Source: Antedon bifida
Lineage: Eukaryota > Echinodermata > Crinoidea > Comatulida > Antedonidae
NCBI GenBank assembly: GCA_963402885.1
Contig: OY727099.1
Location: 8,544,001 to 8,608,000 of the forward strand
Direction: 5' to 3'
Length of the DNA stretch: 64,000 nucleotides
Shown here: one piece after another, positions 28,001-37,330 of the stretch
How positions within the stretch are numbered: the stretch's first letter is position 1
Layout of the letters: every line of letters starts with the position of its first letter
The notes under the pieces: model-generated
Told to the model about the DNA's origin: nothing
The model's database searches: none
Seen by the model: only the letters and a program-made list of their open reading frames with translations
Translations under genes and position numbers: made by a program

Positions 28001-29385
28001 GGGATAAGGAAAATACTTTGATAATATGTTATTAAATAGCGAACAAAAAGGTGTGTAGTAATAGAATTTGATTGATCCTGTTGATAGTTGACGGACTAAA
28101 TTGATGCATTAAAAATTAACCAGAGAGGGCAGTATTCCAATAAATTAAGTTCTCAAATCTGTCCTCATTTTGATTCTGAAAATCAGACTTCCTAGAAACT
28201 ATTCAGCTAAACTGTATAATTTAAACATAATCTATCTCAATAATATTGAAGTAATAATTACAGAGATCTTAATAAGTTACATAACACAATGACGCAAACA
28301 ATTGTTAGTGTCTAGTAAGCTCAATTTAACGGTGATATTAACAGATCAATAATGCCTCAAGGTGGTAGTAATTTAATATTGTCTACCAATAAAGTGGTGT
28401 ATTTTCTTTCTACATATTATTTACAGCTTTTTCGGACTAGAACAACTAGAACATTTGATTGATTTTATACCATTAACTTTATTGTTTATTTTGTGAGGAA
28501 ATATTGGTCTCAGAGATGCCTTGAAGCTACGATTTACCTTTGTGTAACATGTTGAAAATAAAAGAAAAACATTTAAGTGGGCAAATGGTACATTATTAAT
28601 CGCGATCTGTTGCTTACAAATTTGCTTCCAACTTTCAATGTCAGAAGACATAGCCTATACTGTACCTTGATCTGATTTGTCATCTTCCAGCGCTTGGTTT
28701 TCATACTCTGTTTCTGATTGGTCACTAATTGGGTAGTCATGATTTTTCTGCCAGTCTTCATAGACCTGTCCACTCCGGTATGTTTGATTTTTTCCTGAAA
28801 ACAGAACATTAAAAAAAAATATTACATTGATGATGGTGGGCCGCTTACTGACTACACTGAATGTTAAAGTAATTCAAGAATGTTATGATGTTGGATGATA
28901 AATTCATTTTTTCATATTTCCTACCTGAATAATAGCCATAGTGTTTCAGATGATTTCTCATAAAACTTTCATATGGATTCTGAAAAATAAATATTAATTA
29001 TTTTTATGCAAAATGTGTATATTTTTAAATAGGATAGGGTTCAGTCAAAAAGGTATTTTACTCTAGGCCTAAACAATGCAAACTTCTTTTTATCAAAGTT
29101 AATTTTTCCAATGCACAAGCGGCAAGAAGCATCGACAAGTGATCATCATTCATTTACAGTTTACACATAGGCCCTAGTCAATAGATTGACTATGATTTAC
29201 AGAAACAGCATGCACTGTACTTTTTAATATTTAAAACATTTTTGTTTTGTTTTTTAATTTATAGCCTATTTAGGCTTAGCTCAATATAATACAGTATTTT
29301 CTTATTAAATTTTATGATGAAAAAAAATGATATTCACCATATCATACTCGAAATTACATTCCTCCTTATTTTTTCGAAGCATCAT
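10005..29385 (-). CDS. AGBL2: Cytosolic carboxypeptidase of the AGBL2/AGBL3 (CCP2/3) clade
   Basis: A metallo-carboxypeptidase (M14, nna1-like) that trims glutamates from tubulin tails at cilia and centrioles. Reverse-strand coding exons: 29385-29338, 28979-28925, 28794-28666, 24307-24240, 23577-23504, 23169-23087, 22957-22875, 22410-22277, 21781-21649, 21422-21301, 20956-20836, 20660-20523, 20334-20224, 20101-19932, 19379-19220, 18694-18593, 18455-18330, 17195-17059, 16962-16896, 16699-16532, 16356-16228, 16129-16063, 15567-15418, 14914-14666, 14216-14150, 14025-13964, 13835-13794, 13250-13142, 12299-12185, 11922-10471 and 10169-10005. All phases agree: 1611 residues. Zinc ligands are H408 and E411 (HPGET) and H504 (LHGH); the catalytic glutamate is E577 (SFTME). 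NPDG (448-451) and DLNRNY (465-470) are intact. The N-terminus (NPYESFM...HYGYY) and the motif TSGSDSS..DGLPVHL (666-681) resemble vertebrate AGBL2. An in-frame stop precedes the ATG. Residues beyond about 700 form a long, probably disordered tail; exons at 14216-13794 are the least certain. AGBL3 is possible, since the gene may predate the vertebrate split. Confidence 0.93.
10471..11922 (-). CDS. AGBL2: Large exon encoding the disordered tail of AGBL2/3
   Basis: This single 1452-bp exon (484 codons, phase 0 at both ends) encodes residues 1075-1558. It is rich in Asn, Ser, Gln and charged residues, with no recognised domain. The acceptor is the TTAG before 11922 and the donor is GTAACA after 10471. 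Reading past the donor adds a spurious hydrophobic tail from intron sequence. Confidence 0.75.
12415..12540. repeat. Interspersed repeat, copy 2 (inverted relative to 4030-4140)
   Basis: The reverse complement shares the GGCGTTTCGAT word, ATGAAACGCCATATGTGCC and the following ATATTTATC-type region with the copy in the Kazal gene intron. It lies in an AGBL2/3 intron. Confidence 0.55.
12840..12975. mobile_element. MITE family A, copy 3
   Basis: Left end GCTCTGTCTACACTGTCAAA, right end TTGATAGTGTAGTGAGCT. Some internal and terminal bases are lost. It lies in an AGBL2/3 intron. Confidence 0.8.
13300..13780. repeat. Degenerate AT-rich tandem repeat
   Basis: The words AATATAAGATCAATAG followed by TAATCAAT, together with CTACAGGAAGGT, recur about four times at roughly 100-130-bp spacing. 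It fills most of an AGBL2/3 intron. Confidence 0.6.
14351..14656 (+). mobile_element. tRNA-derived SINE, complete-looking
   Basis: The head carries an A box (TGGCGCAGTGTGTTGG) and a perfect B box (GGTTCGAATCC). A roughly 220-bp body ends in GGCGCTATATAAATCC and an ATT-repeat tail. It is inserted antisense to AGBL2/3 within the intron before exon 14216-14150. The A/B boxes would allow Pol III transcription. Confidence 0.8.
15228..15300 (-). repeat. tRNA-like SINE head
   Basis: The reverse strand shows GGTCTAGTGGGAAAGGC (A-box-like) and CGGTTCGAGGTC (B-box-like) at tRNA spacing. The acceptor-stem pairing is poor, so this is probably a SINE head or decayed tRNA pseudogene. Confidence 0.5.
15653..16080 (-). 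repeat. Tandem duplication of an AGBL2/3 exon 3' half with its donor
   Basis: A unit of about 155-157 bp is repeated nearly three times (GCCTCTTTGAC word at about 15659, 15813 and 15969). The copy nearest 16063 includes the real exon 16129-16063. The other two carry pseudo-exon copies ending near 15905 and 15748 that stay open in the same frame (AYQLxG then LPPAAQG) and keep GT donors. Their 5' halves lack a good polypyrimidine tract. Confidence 0.75.
17689..17925. repeat. GGGCGTTTATTC interspersed repeat
   Basis: Direct repeats of a block with GGGCGTTTACTCGAGG and GGGCGTTTATTC words. A related copy in inverted sense lies at 22548-22690. It is in an AGBL2/3 intron and its class is unknown. 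Confidence 0.6.
19029..19162. mobile_element. MITE family A, copy 4
   Basis: Left end CCTACACTATAAAACTAG, right end GTGATAGTGTAGACAGAGCT. It lies in the AGBL2/3 intron between exons 19379-19220 and 18694-18593. Confidence 0.8.
19439..19545. mobile_element. MITE family A, copy 5 (truncated)
   Basis: Only the left terminal repeat (TGTCTACACTATCAAAC) and the ATATCACTA-type internal words remain. The right end is missing. Confidence 0.65.
19556..19862 (+). mobile_element. SINE with class II (Ser/Leu-type) tRNA head
   Basis: The head reads GTGGCCGAGCGGTTAAG (A box of a Leu/Ser-type tRNA), a long variable-arm region and GGGGTTCGAGGGTC (B box). The body contains GTGCACTTTAAAGAACC and ends at CCCAGTATAAAT. 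A 5'-truncated copy of the body sits at 58896-59060 in POLD1 intron 8. Confidence 0.75.
21895..22194. mobile_element. MITE family B, partial copy
   Basis: The right end GGGGGACAATACATCTTT and the internal TATTCACTTTCACAAAAAAT word match the better copies at 30137-30488 and 60099-60454. The left end is eroded. It lies in an AGBL2/3 intron. Confidence 0.65.
22548..22690. repeat. GGGCGTTTATTC-family repeat, inverted copy
   Basis: Repeated GAATAAATTCCCCC words and a CCACATGCATTATATACAT stretch correspond to the reverse complement of the 17689-17925 repeat. Confidence 0.5.
23211..23438. mobile_element. Fold-back MITE with TTTCACA termini
   Basis: The left part carries TTTCACA followed by AAAACTCTGGAGACACTC. 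The right part carries the inverted GAGTGTCTCCAGAG and TTTTGGTGTGAAA. Termini and length (about 228 bp) suit a hAT-type non-autonomous element. It is higher in GC than the surrounding intron. Confidence 0.7.
24855..25130 (+). pseudogene. Possible retroelement protein fragment
   Basis: A 91-codon frame antisense to AGBL2/3. It contains a basic [10 protein letters not shown] stretch and a later F-x2-C-x7-P-K motif, which recalls the N-terminal region of Penelope-like or related reverse transcriptases. No catalytic region is present. The family assignment is a weak resemblance. Confidence 0.3.
25477..25870 (+). repeat. Tandemly duplicated tRNA-like SINE segment
   Basis: Two copies of about 190-200 bp lie side by side. 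Each begins with an ACTACTACAATCAATACTTA-like word, then GTGGCACAATAG, GTAAGCTTGCC (A-box region) and GGGTTCAA (B box), and ends ACTAAAGCATGTAAAAGTA or similar. The second copy has diverged by several substitutions and indels. Confidence 0.65.
26338..26536. mobile_element. MITE family B, internally deleted copy
   Basis: Left end TTCCCCTGAAAAAAT, right end GGACAATGCATCTTTAA, and the shared TTGTTGAATATGCAATTTT word. Shorter than the 350-bp copies. Confidence 0.6.
26605..26701 (-). CDS. AGBL2: Alternative first coding exon of AGBL2/3
   Basis: An ATG at 26701 opens 32 codons ([14 protein letters not shown]...) and ends phase 1 at a good GTAAG donor (26604). This is the phase needed to join the exon at 24307-24240. 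The only nearby upstream AG would put an internal exon out of frame and into a stop, so this is best read as a first exon with its own promoter. It would replace the 77-residue NPYESFM N-terminus and give about 1566 residues. Confidence 0.6.
27060..27082. repeat. Short perfect hairpin
   Basis: CTGTGTAGGT and its inverted ACCTACACAG are separated by two bases, within an AGBL2/3 intron. It has no evident function. Confidence 0.4.
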
Positions 29386-30876
29386 GACGAAGTCTTCTTA
29401 GGCAGAATTTACCATAACATCAGGTTGCAGTTTCCTCCTGCTGTGGCAGCAAAAATACCAGCCTACCACCCAGCCTAGCTAGCTACAGTAAGCCTAGCTT
29501 ATAGGGCCTAAACTACATAAACAATAATCAACAAAAGAAACCTTCAAAATGGTCTAAAAACCTCACAAACTCAACATAAAAGAAATGAATTATCTGTTAG
29601 AGATAACTAAATGATTTATATTTAAAATAATAGATAGTTTAGGGAGTTCTCAAACTGTTTTTAAAGTCGAAAATCACAACACCAAAAAAGCGTTCTAAAC
29701 CTAGCAACACGAGCGCCACCTATCGTTTCAGACAAATACCTGATAAATGATTCTCTCCTCCTCCTCCTATCTTCTCAATTATAATTTCCTTATAAAATTA
29801 CAACTCGGGTTACAACTCCTCAAACAACAACAACACAAAATATCCTCTATCAATTGACAATTTTCGTCAGATTGTTCAAATCGATGTGAACAAAAGCATT
29901 CAATGGAGGCTTGATTTAATTACTATGCAATAAAGTGTTATTGACCATTTGATGCATAATCAACGGTTAATTACATTACCAATTATTGTTGCCTAATGAA
30001 CTTTTAATTGCGTTTCTCACTACTCTGTAGACTGTGAATTCAAAAGGAAGCACAGTCTTATGAGTAAAAAAAATAATTCCTTCAAAATATATTTAATTTC
30101 TTCAAAATTAGGGGTGGATTTTTCAAATGGGGGACGTTAAAGATATATTGTCCCCCTAAAAAAATATTTTTGTTTATTTTTTTGTTGAATATGTTATTTT
30201 AATGTCGCGTAATAGTTATTCACTCTCACAAAAAATTGGGTCTGAAAAAAATTTATTTACCTGAGAAAAATGTAATTTAAAGCAAAAAATGGTCAAATTG
30301 TCTGGAAGACAATGAGTTTTTGGGTAATTTAACTGTTTACTTTGACTTTTTATAGTTGAAATAATTTTTTTCCCCCGTTTTTTTTCTTATGGAAGTGAAC
30401 AACTTCATTAAAACTGCAAAATGGCCTATTCAAAGTTTGATTTTAAAAATCTTTATTTTTCATGATTTTGGGGGACAATACATCTTTAATAGTCTGTCAA
30501 AAATACTATCAAAAAGTAGTTTATAATGTCATTTTAGCAGTGAAAAGGGGCGCGATTATGAATATTATTGAAATGTGCGCTATATAAGTGTTAATGTTAA
30601 TTTAAGACAAACCAAAAATATTAAAATACAAATGATTTTATTTTTCATTTTTATTCAAGCACACTCAGTGCCTCTATACAGTTTATTTTCAACAAATCAT
30701 ATATTTACAACAACATTTAAAAAGCAGCAACAAATCTAAAGACCTTGCCATTTTAACATCATGATTTTATTATATTGCATTTATTACATAAAAATACTGA
30801 TTTATAACGATCAGATATTTGGTTAAGTCTGTACAAAAAGTTTGCATTAATATAAGAATATATTTGGTGAAATCCA
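29386..30876. other. Intergenic: AGBL2/3 5' flank and the neighbour's 3' end
   Basis: The main AGBL2/3 promoter should lie just above 29385, but no TATA box is obvious. Reverse-strand AATAAA words at 30650-30655 and 30637-30642 can terminate the gene at 30877-33111. A family B MITE occupies 30137-30488. Confidence 0.5.
30137..30488. mobile_element. MITE family B, near-complete copy
   Basis: About 350 bp with terminal inverted repeats reading TTAAAGATATATTGTCCCCC at the left and GGGGGACAATACATCTTTAA at the right. Non-coding; other copies are in AGBL2/3 and POLD1 introns. Confidence 0.8.
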
Positions 30877-33111
30877 TCAAACTGACACAGGTTTTCCACT
30901 TGCATATGTTTCATATTCTGTTTTGTAAGTTTGTGGTACTGCGAAGGTTTGTTCCGGTCCTGCGTTTGGAATCACCCACGGCGTGTCTACGGGACATGAG
31001 AAGAGCTCCCTCATTTTAGGATCTGACGGAGTTTGATACGAAGCTTGGGCAAGGGTTTGCATTCCGCTGTGTGGAACTTGTTTGAATTTCTCAGGCCATC
31101 GAACTGGTTCTCTGATTTCTGTTTTGAAGATCATTTCATCTCTCATGGGAGGTCTTGAGCGTGGAACAGAGTCTTTTGGCAATGGACTGTACAAAGAAAA
31201 GAAATTCACAGTTAAAACATAGTTATATTTTCACTTAAGAAGCAGCACTGTTTGGTCATGTGAATCCTAGAACTAAACCTGAATTGAACCCAGGTTTTAA
31301 GATTGTAAGGCAAGCATCTTTAACACCAAGCTACCACTTATAGTTAAATCATATTGTAAAGCTCTTGTCTACACTATCAAACTAGTTTGACAAAAAAAGT
31401 ATGATGTGGCCAAATATGGTAGTGATATGCCTAAATATAGTAGTGATATGGAATCATCATGTCCATATATTGGTACATCACATTTTTTTGCCACAAGTTT
31501 GATAGTGTAGAGCTTAATTTGATGAAACACAAAGCTTTTTCCTTTCATGTTTTGTTTGCTAGATGCATACATACTTTACAAATGGCAGGTAAAATAGTTT
31601 TCTTTCCATGCAAGCAGTGTTAAGAAATACATAGAGTACCAAACACCTCATGACTGGATAAGTGGCAAAATAACAAAATACTTACTTGTGTTTTGTGCCG
31701 TGACCCCAGGCTTGTGAGTAATCTTCGCATCTCCAGTACGTTGCTGCGTCTTTCTTTGGATAATCATCGAGGGCGTGTCGACTGAATCGCTTAAAGTCTT
31801 TGTGAGTTGTCGTTACATACGGATCAAGTAACTGTAAAGCACCTCCGTCCCTCACTAAAGTTGGTTTGTATTTTGGAGTTTTATCCTGAAATTAAAAAAA
31901 AATAATTAATGAACGAATAAAATTATCTGTACATTATAATTCCAAGCAAACATTTCCAGGCTTGACCTTAAGATAAATTCCTTCTTTTATTTACAAAAAT
32001 GACTTACTGCAATAGGTGCTGGCATAACGGAATGGTGCTCTTGTAGCTTACTCGGTTGAGGGTTACGGTTCAAGTATGTGTTAAAGTCAACTCCTGGCTG
32101 GGTGTTTCTTCCTTTAAATTCGTCTTGCATCTCACTTTCTTGGTTACCCATTGTTAATGGTTTCCTCCAGCCTCGTGATCTCGTCTGTCAGAATAATTTA
32201 ATTATTTTCTATTATTTATTAAGTAGACTTTATGTAGATGAAATAGACTTAGAGACTGAATATTTCTATGTACAGTACTATATTATATTGTAAAAATAAT
32301 ATTCTGTACAATTTGTTGCTTTATAATGTCTTAATATTAAAGACAACACTGTTAATATTTAACGAAAATCTATAAAATAATTTTAAATAGTCAATAATAT
32401 TGATCATTTGTAATTCTATTGAATACTAAGAAATTCTCTTCCTTCTTAAATTGCTAAATCAATATTTAATAATTTATTAATAGGCACCTGCCATATTGCA
32501 GTAAGCCTGTATTTAGAACAAAAATATACAAACCTTTTCTCTAAGATCTTTATTATAATGGATATTCCAATGTCCTGGTGCCTTCTTATGTTGATTGTTT
32601 CCATAGATACCACCATGATGTTTAAAATCATGCGTTTCTCCTGTTGTTGTGGTGTATGGTTTGATTATTTCATCTTGTTTTGCTAGCTCTGGTGGTAATG
32701 GGTTATTTATTGTTGTCTAAAAAAAAACAACAAAAATTACATAAAATTTAAAAAGTAAAATAAAATCCTATTTGTAAATTTATGATGGTGGTGATAATCA
32801 ATACATTTAATAAGAAATTGTCGTTTTTTTCTTAAATGTTATTTTAATTTTAAAATGTATTTCTATTCTTAAAAAAGACTAACCTAGGCTAGTACCTATT
32901 TAAATTAAAGTGGCCGAGCCAAACAACCACGCTACGGGGTTAGCTCAGTAGCTGGCTGTGTAATTATTGATTGGTTGGACAAGAGTTTGCCAGCGGTCTC
33001 TTTTCTTACCTTAAAATCGGAAGCTGGAAAATAATACCCTGGCCTATAATCCAATCCTTTTCCTGAACTGGTTTGATGTAAATCAAATCGTCGATCACTA
33101 ATGTTTGTCAT
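30877..33111 (-). CDS. Uncharacterised protein with PYxTTT...DFK repeats, probably axonemal
   Basis: Exons (reverse strand): 33111-33010, 32716-32534, 32184-32008, 31885-31686 and 31186-30877, all GT/AG and phase-consistent, giving 323 residues. There is no signal peptide or membrane segment. The protein is basic, rich in Pro, Tyr, His and Trp, and without long helices. Two related motifs occur: PYTTTTGETHDFK at 54-66 and PYVTTTHKDFK at 176-186. An early QTSSGKG..YRPGYYF stretch recalls SAXO/PPP1R32-like and sperm microtubule inner proteins, in which short Tyr/Thr/Asp-Phe motifs bind tubulin. That parallel is an inference from composition and motifs; I could not name the family. It sits on the same strand as AGBL2/3, about 1.5 kb upstream of it, which fits a ciliary theme. 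The start is the first ATG of exon 1. Gene structure is well supported, function is not. Confidence 0.8.
31262..31345 (-). repeat. tRNA-like SINE head
   Basis: The reverse strand shows GGTAGCTTGGTGTTAAAG (A-box-like) and CTGGGTTCAATTC (B-box-like). It lies in intron 4 of the 30877-33111 gene, next to a family A MITE. Confidence 0.45.
31360..31514. mobile_element. MITE family A, copy 6
   Basis: Left end GCTCTTGTCTACACTATC, right end TTTGATAGTGTAGAGCTT. Internal ATGGTAGTGATATG words are present. Confidence 0.8.
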
Positions 33112-33776
33112 GTTTCCTAAATGACGGAGAAAATGCCAATATTAATTCGCGTTTAGTCTCGCTCTCCTCTTTTCAATCAATGATCTTTCGCTGTGGATCG
33201 ATGTTTGTTGATTGTCAACACGTGTTTTGTATACGATATCTCCATAACAACGAGAACCAAATAAAATACGCCCTCATCGGCAATTTTGTGAGTAAAACTT
33301 TTAGACGTGACTTGAGTTCGATACTTAAAAATGCGCCTTCTTAATTTATTTTCTTTCATAATCAACGTCTGCTTTATCTGTCAAATTGCCTGTTGCTATT
33401 ATGCTATATCAGTCTGATGCTTTAAAAGTGTATCGATGGCAAAATTAGGCCTAATATTGATGCGCGTCGTACAAAAAGTATGGCTGGAGTTTCAAAACAC
33501 ACCAACTATTCAAATGACCGTTAGCGCACATCGCATAATATGCCGCACTGTCCAGAAAAAAATTCGCATAAAACAATATTGTTTAAGCAATTTTTGTTTG
33601 TTATAAAAAAATGTCAAAGTGATAGTATCGTATCGTATTCGTAGCCAATATCGACTATGAAAATTAACGATACTCAACATAATGAGTTTTAAAAATGTCA
33701 AAATTCTTGTTATAATCACCAAAAGTTACTGAAACGGCGATTTTCGATGAAAATAATGACGCACTATAAAACAAGT
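33112..33776. other. Intergenic, nothing recognised
   Basis: This lies between the GPCR stop and the start of the downstream same-strand gene. It should include that gene's promoter and the GPCR 3' UTR, but no element is clear. Confidence 0.5.
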
Positions 33777-34817
33777 TCAAAACCATGTATTTTGTGAGCT
33801 AGAATTAACACCATTTCCAAAATCTCTAGAGCTACTCTGACTTCCTTTTCGTTTACAATCAGGTTTTTTCGGCAAAAACATATCTTTGCAGATTTTGCGG
33901 AATTCTGGCAAACCATACGCATAAACAAACGTGTTAATATACGTGTTTGAAAACGCCAGAATAACAGAGCATTTATACAGATCTGACGTCATATCCAAAG
34001 GAAATCCTAGATTGAATCCAAAATAAAGAACTTGGTTGAGTGTCCAACAAATCGCGTAGGCCGTGCTTATACCAGCAAAAGTTATTAAAACACTTCGAAA
34101 TGCGCCCGAGAATCGGTCAGATTTACTGCCTCCAGAATGAAATGAAGGCCTACGAAGAAGCTTCAGTGCAATGGAAACATATACAAACACGTTGACAACC
34201 AAAACAGAGAAATATATTACAACCACGACCAAAACACCCGCCACGTTTTGTAGCCCGCTTATTGGCCAATTAACTACGCAGTGGCCGTCGTCATCTACGA
34301 CGTTTACGAGGGCCCAATGAAGCTCGATTACAGTGCCTACCACCCACGGAATCACCGTGCACCGACGGGCTATTTTTAGGGTAAACCCGGTGTAATGCTT
34401 AATTGGATGTACAATTGCGAAATATCGATGCAACGTCATCAGGATCAAGTTGACGGACGATGAAATCGCGAAAGCCCAGTGGAAATATCCAGACGTCCAA
34501 AACATGCAAATTAACTTCTTAAAAAAACGAGTCTCTATCCGACTCAGATCAGTTATAGGCAGAAGGTTGAATAAAGAGAAAGACACGCTTGTTGATAAAT
34601 CAATTAGTGACTGGTTGAACACAAGAACCTTGGTAGTGTTTCGAAGCGATTGGACCTTTACTATGACCAACATTACTAAGAGGTTACCAGTGACACCGAG
34701 CACACCAACCATGGCGCTCAACCCGAGGTACCAACTTGAATTCACTGCTGGTGATGTTGTGTTTGAGTCTTCAAAATGACTGTACTCGTTGTATTCGTAG
34801 TGATTCTGCATATTCAT
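33777..34817 (-). CDS. Rhodopsin-class (class A) GPCR, intronless, atypical motifs
   Basis: A single open frame of 346 codons with seven hydrophobic helices. The N-terminus has two N-glycosylation sequons (N19, N26). TM1 has the GN pair (N45), TM2 the conserved Asp (D73), TM3 starts after C104 and ends HRY (130-132) in place of DRY, TM4 holds W158, and C180 can pair with C104. TM6 reads CWTL (257-260), losing the CWxP proline. TM7 reads NTFVY (295-299), losing the NPxxY proline. A Ser-rich cytoplasmic tail follows. The ligand is unknown; such intronless orphan receptors are often lineage-expanded in echinoderms and amphioxus. The sequence before the ATG (TTTTTCAG) could be a splice acceptor, so a 5' non-coding exon is possible. 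An alternative start is two codons downstream. The open frame argues against a pseudogene despite the altered motifs. Confidence 0.85.
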   Translation of the reverse strand: MNMQNHYEYNEYSHFEDSNTTSPAVNSSWYLGLSAMVGVLGVTGNLLVMLVIVKVQSLRNTTKVLVFNQSLIDLSTSVSFSLFNLLPITDLSRIETRFFKKLICMFWTSGYFHWAFAISSSVNLILMTLHRYFAIVHPIKHYTGFTLKIARRCTVIPWVVGTVIELHWALVNVVDDDGHCVVNWPISGLQNVAGVLVVVVIYFSVLVVNVFVYVSIALKLLRRPSFHSGGSKSDRFSGAFRSVLITFAGISTAYAICWTLNQVLYFGFNLGFPLDMTSDLYKCSVILAFSNTYINTFVYAYGLPEFRKICKDMFLPKKPDCKRKGSQSSSRDFGNGVNSSSQNTWF

Positions 34818-35524
34818 CTGAAAAATGGTATAAATACCTGAATAATAACAAAATGTGTGTTAGGCCATGAACCGAAAAAAAAGTTACTAAAAAAAATGGA
34901 AAGCCCATTGTCTGGAAGAGGACGTAATTCTGTTCAAATATAAAAAATCTGTCTTTCTTCTTAAGTGAAATCAGTGTTTTTTTTATAACTATATTATAAC
35001 TTTAAAATTAAAAGTTCATCTTTATTCGTTATTTTCATAACTTGGATGAGTTTTAACGGATTTCAATCAAATCAAACATATCAATTAACTAATATTTCAT
35101 GTTGTAGAAGACAATACAAATCTTGAACGGATGTGATACCATATTAGGCCTACTTTAATGTAAAAATTAAAAAATGTTCTCATCATCTCGTGCGTCAATA
35201 TCTCCATGGATTCACAACAAGGAGAGTCGATTGGAGTACGGTAGTCACTAGCTCAATAACCTTCTTACAAACTACCTTGGTTTTAGCTGATTACTAGTTA
35301 TAAATGTCTCGATTTAATTTACTTTAACTAGATACAATTTACATAAAGACCAGTTATTGTTTGCGTAAATTTCATTTACACAAATTCGATAGACCTCGCG
35401 TAACAATAGGCCAGATAATTGTACATTATTTACAGTGTGTTTTCATTTTGTTAGTGAATTCTATATATTATCAATTAAATACTATAGCTTAGTTATTTCG
35501 CCATTTCTCCAACTCAAGTGGAAT

Positions 35525-35710
35525 CAATTTTCGACAAATTCTTATCGTCGTAAATTTCCGAGGAGTCGTGCGAGTTTTCGCCAACTTTTTATCGTCGTCA
35601 ATTTGCGAGAATTCGCGCGAGTTCTCGGCAAATTCTTATCGTCGTCAATGCACAACGAGTGTCGGGTGCGTTTTAGGTAATTAATAATTGTCAATTTGCG
35701 AGGGCTTGGC
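35525..35710. repeat. Degenerate TCGTCGTCAATTTGCGAG repeat
   Basis: About three copies of a block of roughly 55-60 bp with TTATCGTCGTCAATTTGCGA and GAGTTCTCGGCAAATTC words. CpG-rich relative to its surroundings. Confidence 0.5.
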
Positions 35711-37015
35711 GCGACTTTGCAAATAATATTCCTAATGACATACTGGAGAAACATGCACATGATAATTATTACGACTTCTGGACAATTTACCGTACCGTGG
35801 TTACAAGTAATTGCAGTGACACTCTGTGGCGGCGATTTCTCAGTGCTGATCTTCATATTATACGAGAATATTTGCCCTGCAGTATCAGGAAAAGTCCTTA
35901 ATATACAGAATCTCATGTGTATCACATGTGAAATGATACTGTTAAAACGAAAGTTAGGATTGGATTTAGTTTTATCACTCTCCCCGGTTTTATACAGCAT
36001 ATTTCATAAAGTATGTTACAAATGGTCTACACTAATACAGTTAATAAGTATAAAAACTTACGATTTGTGGTGTTTTGTACGATTATTATAGCTGATGAAA
36101 AATCTTTTTTTTTATCAGCTCCTCTACCACCAATCAATGATCTTACGAAGCCCAATAAAAGTCATAAGATCATTTAAGTCATATTATTTTCAGTTATTGG
36201 AAAATGGACAACAATGCTGTCCAATCAGAAAGACGATGTCCTGGTAGTCAAGGAGATATTGAAAGACTAATGGTCAACTCACCTATCATAGTTAATCGAT
36301 TTAAATGAATTATTTTCATGATTTTTGTCTATGTGGTGTGGAATTTCCAGTCAATGTAAATTGTATAGTACCGTGTTCTAACCCGTGGGTGACCAGCCAA
36401 AAAAAACCCCAAAAAGTCTTGTAATATATCTTTTAAAAATAAATTATTTCTTCATTTTTATTAATTATTATTATTTATTAATGAATTGCTTATTGGTCTG
36501 ATATACAGTAAATAACCTATGTAGATAAAAATGACATTAGTTATATTAGATTACATTTTGTTATAAAAAAAGTAAATTTTCTGGCAACGTTTCTTACTTA
36601 CCGCCATTTGAAGAAATTCCGCGAAACGTTTCATTTTAGTTATTTTCGTTTAAAAAAAAAGTAAAGTGACTTTTCTGATATATGTATATTTGTTTGTATA
36701 GAATATTTGTTATGTATTGTAAACTTGCATTACTGATGATTTACTGTAAACGAAATTAATGCTATTTAGTAAAAGAAGTCTAGGCCTAGATAAATTGACG
36801 GGACCCACATAGCCTACATCGGTCTGGTCGGCGTGTATTCCCAAATCAAGCCTAGGCCTAGACTAGAGGCCGATTTTGGTAGTTGGTGGTACATTCACAG
36901 GATATATGTTATTAAACAAATAATAAATTTTTATAAAGGGAATAGATAGAATATTTTTTTAAAGTTGGATAATGGACTAGCCTACAGGTGGTAAAGGTAA
37001 AGGTAGGCCTATTTA

Positions 37016-37330
37016 TATTTGTCCTCAAGCTTAACTGGAAACTGAGGAAATTCGGATTAGATAGGCCCTCCACGGACCCACGGCAGCCAGCAGTGCAGCG
37101 CCTACCAGATCAGCACACCGGAAGACGATCCCCTACTCTATTCGAATAGTGTACCAAGTTCTTTAACGTGCACTGTTAAGTACACGGGACCAACGGCTTT
37201 ACATCCCATCCGAAGGACGAGGCAATGAGAGTAAAGCATCTTGCCTAAGGATGAAATTAGTATGGTACAGATAACCTCGAACCCATGCCTATCACATGCT
37301 AGTCCGATATTACCATTACACCATCACTCT
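37016..37330 (-). mobile_element. tRNA-derived SINE, reverse orientation
   Basis: On the reverse strand the head reads TGGTGTAATGGTAATATCGG (A-box-like) and GGGTTCGAGGTTATC (B box), then a GC-richer body of about 230 bp. It lies upstream of POLD1. Confidence 0.55.

Noticed and set aside
32934-32990. tRNA gene (GTTAGCTCAGTAGCTGG A-box-like word)
   Set aside because: No B box or T arm at the expected distance; at most a decayed tRNA fragment.
34450-34779. 109-codon frame antisense to the GPCR
   Set aside because: A shadow of the GPCR coding strand with no independent support.
34870-35130. Possible further family B MITE
   Set aside because: Only scattered words (TTGTCTGGAAGA, GACAATACAAATCTT) match; the termini cannot be defined.
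35542-36091. Overlapping 152- and 131-codon frames on opposite strands
   Set aside because: No splice signals, domains or start context. They overlap a degenerate repeat and oppose each other.
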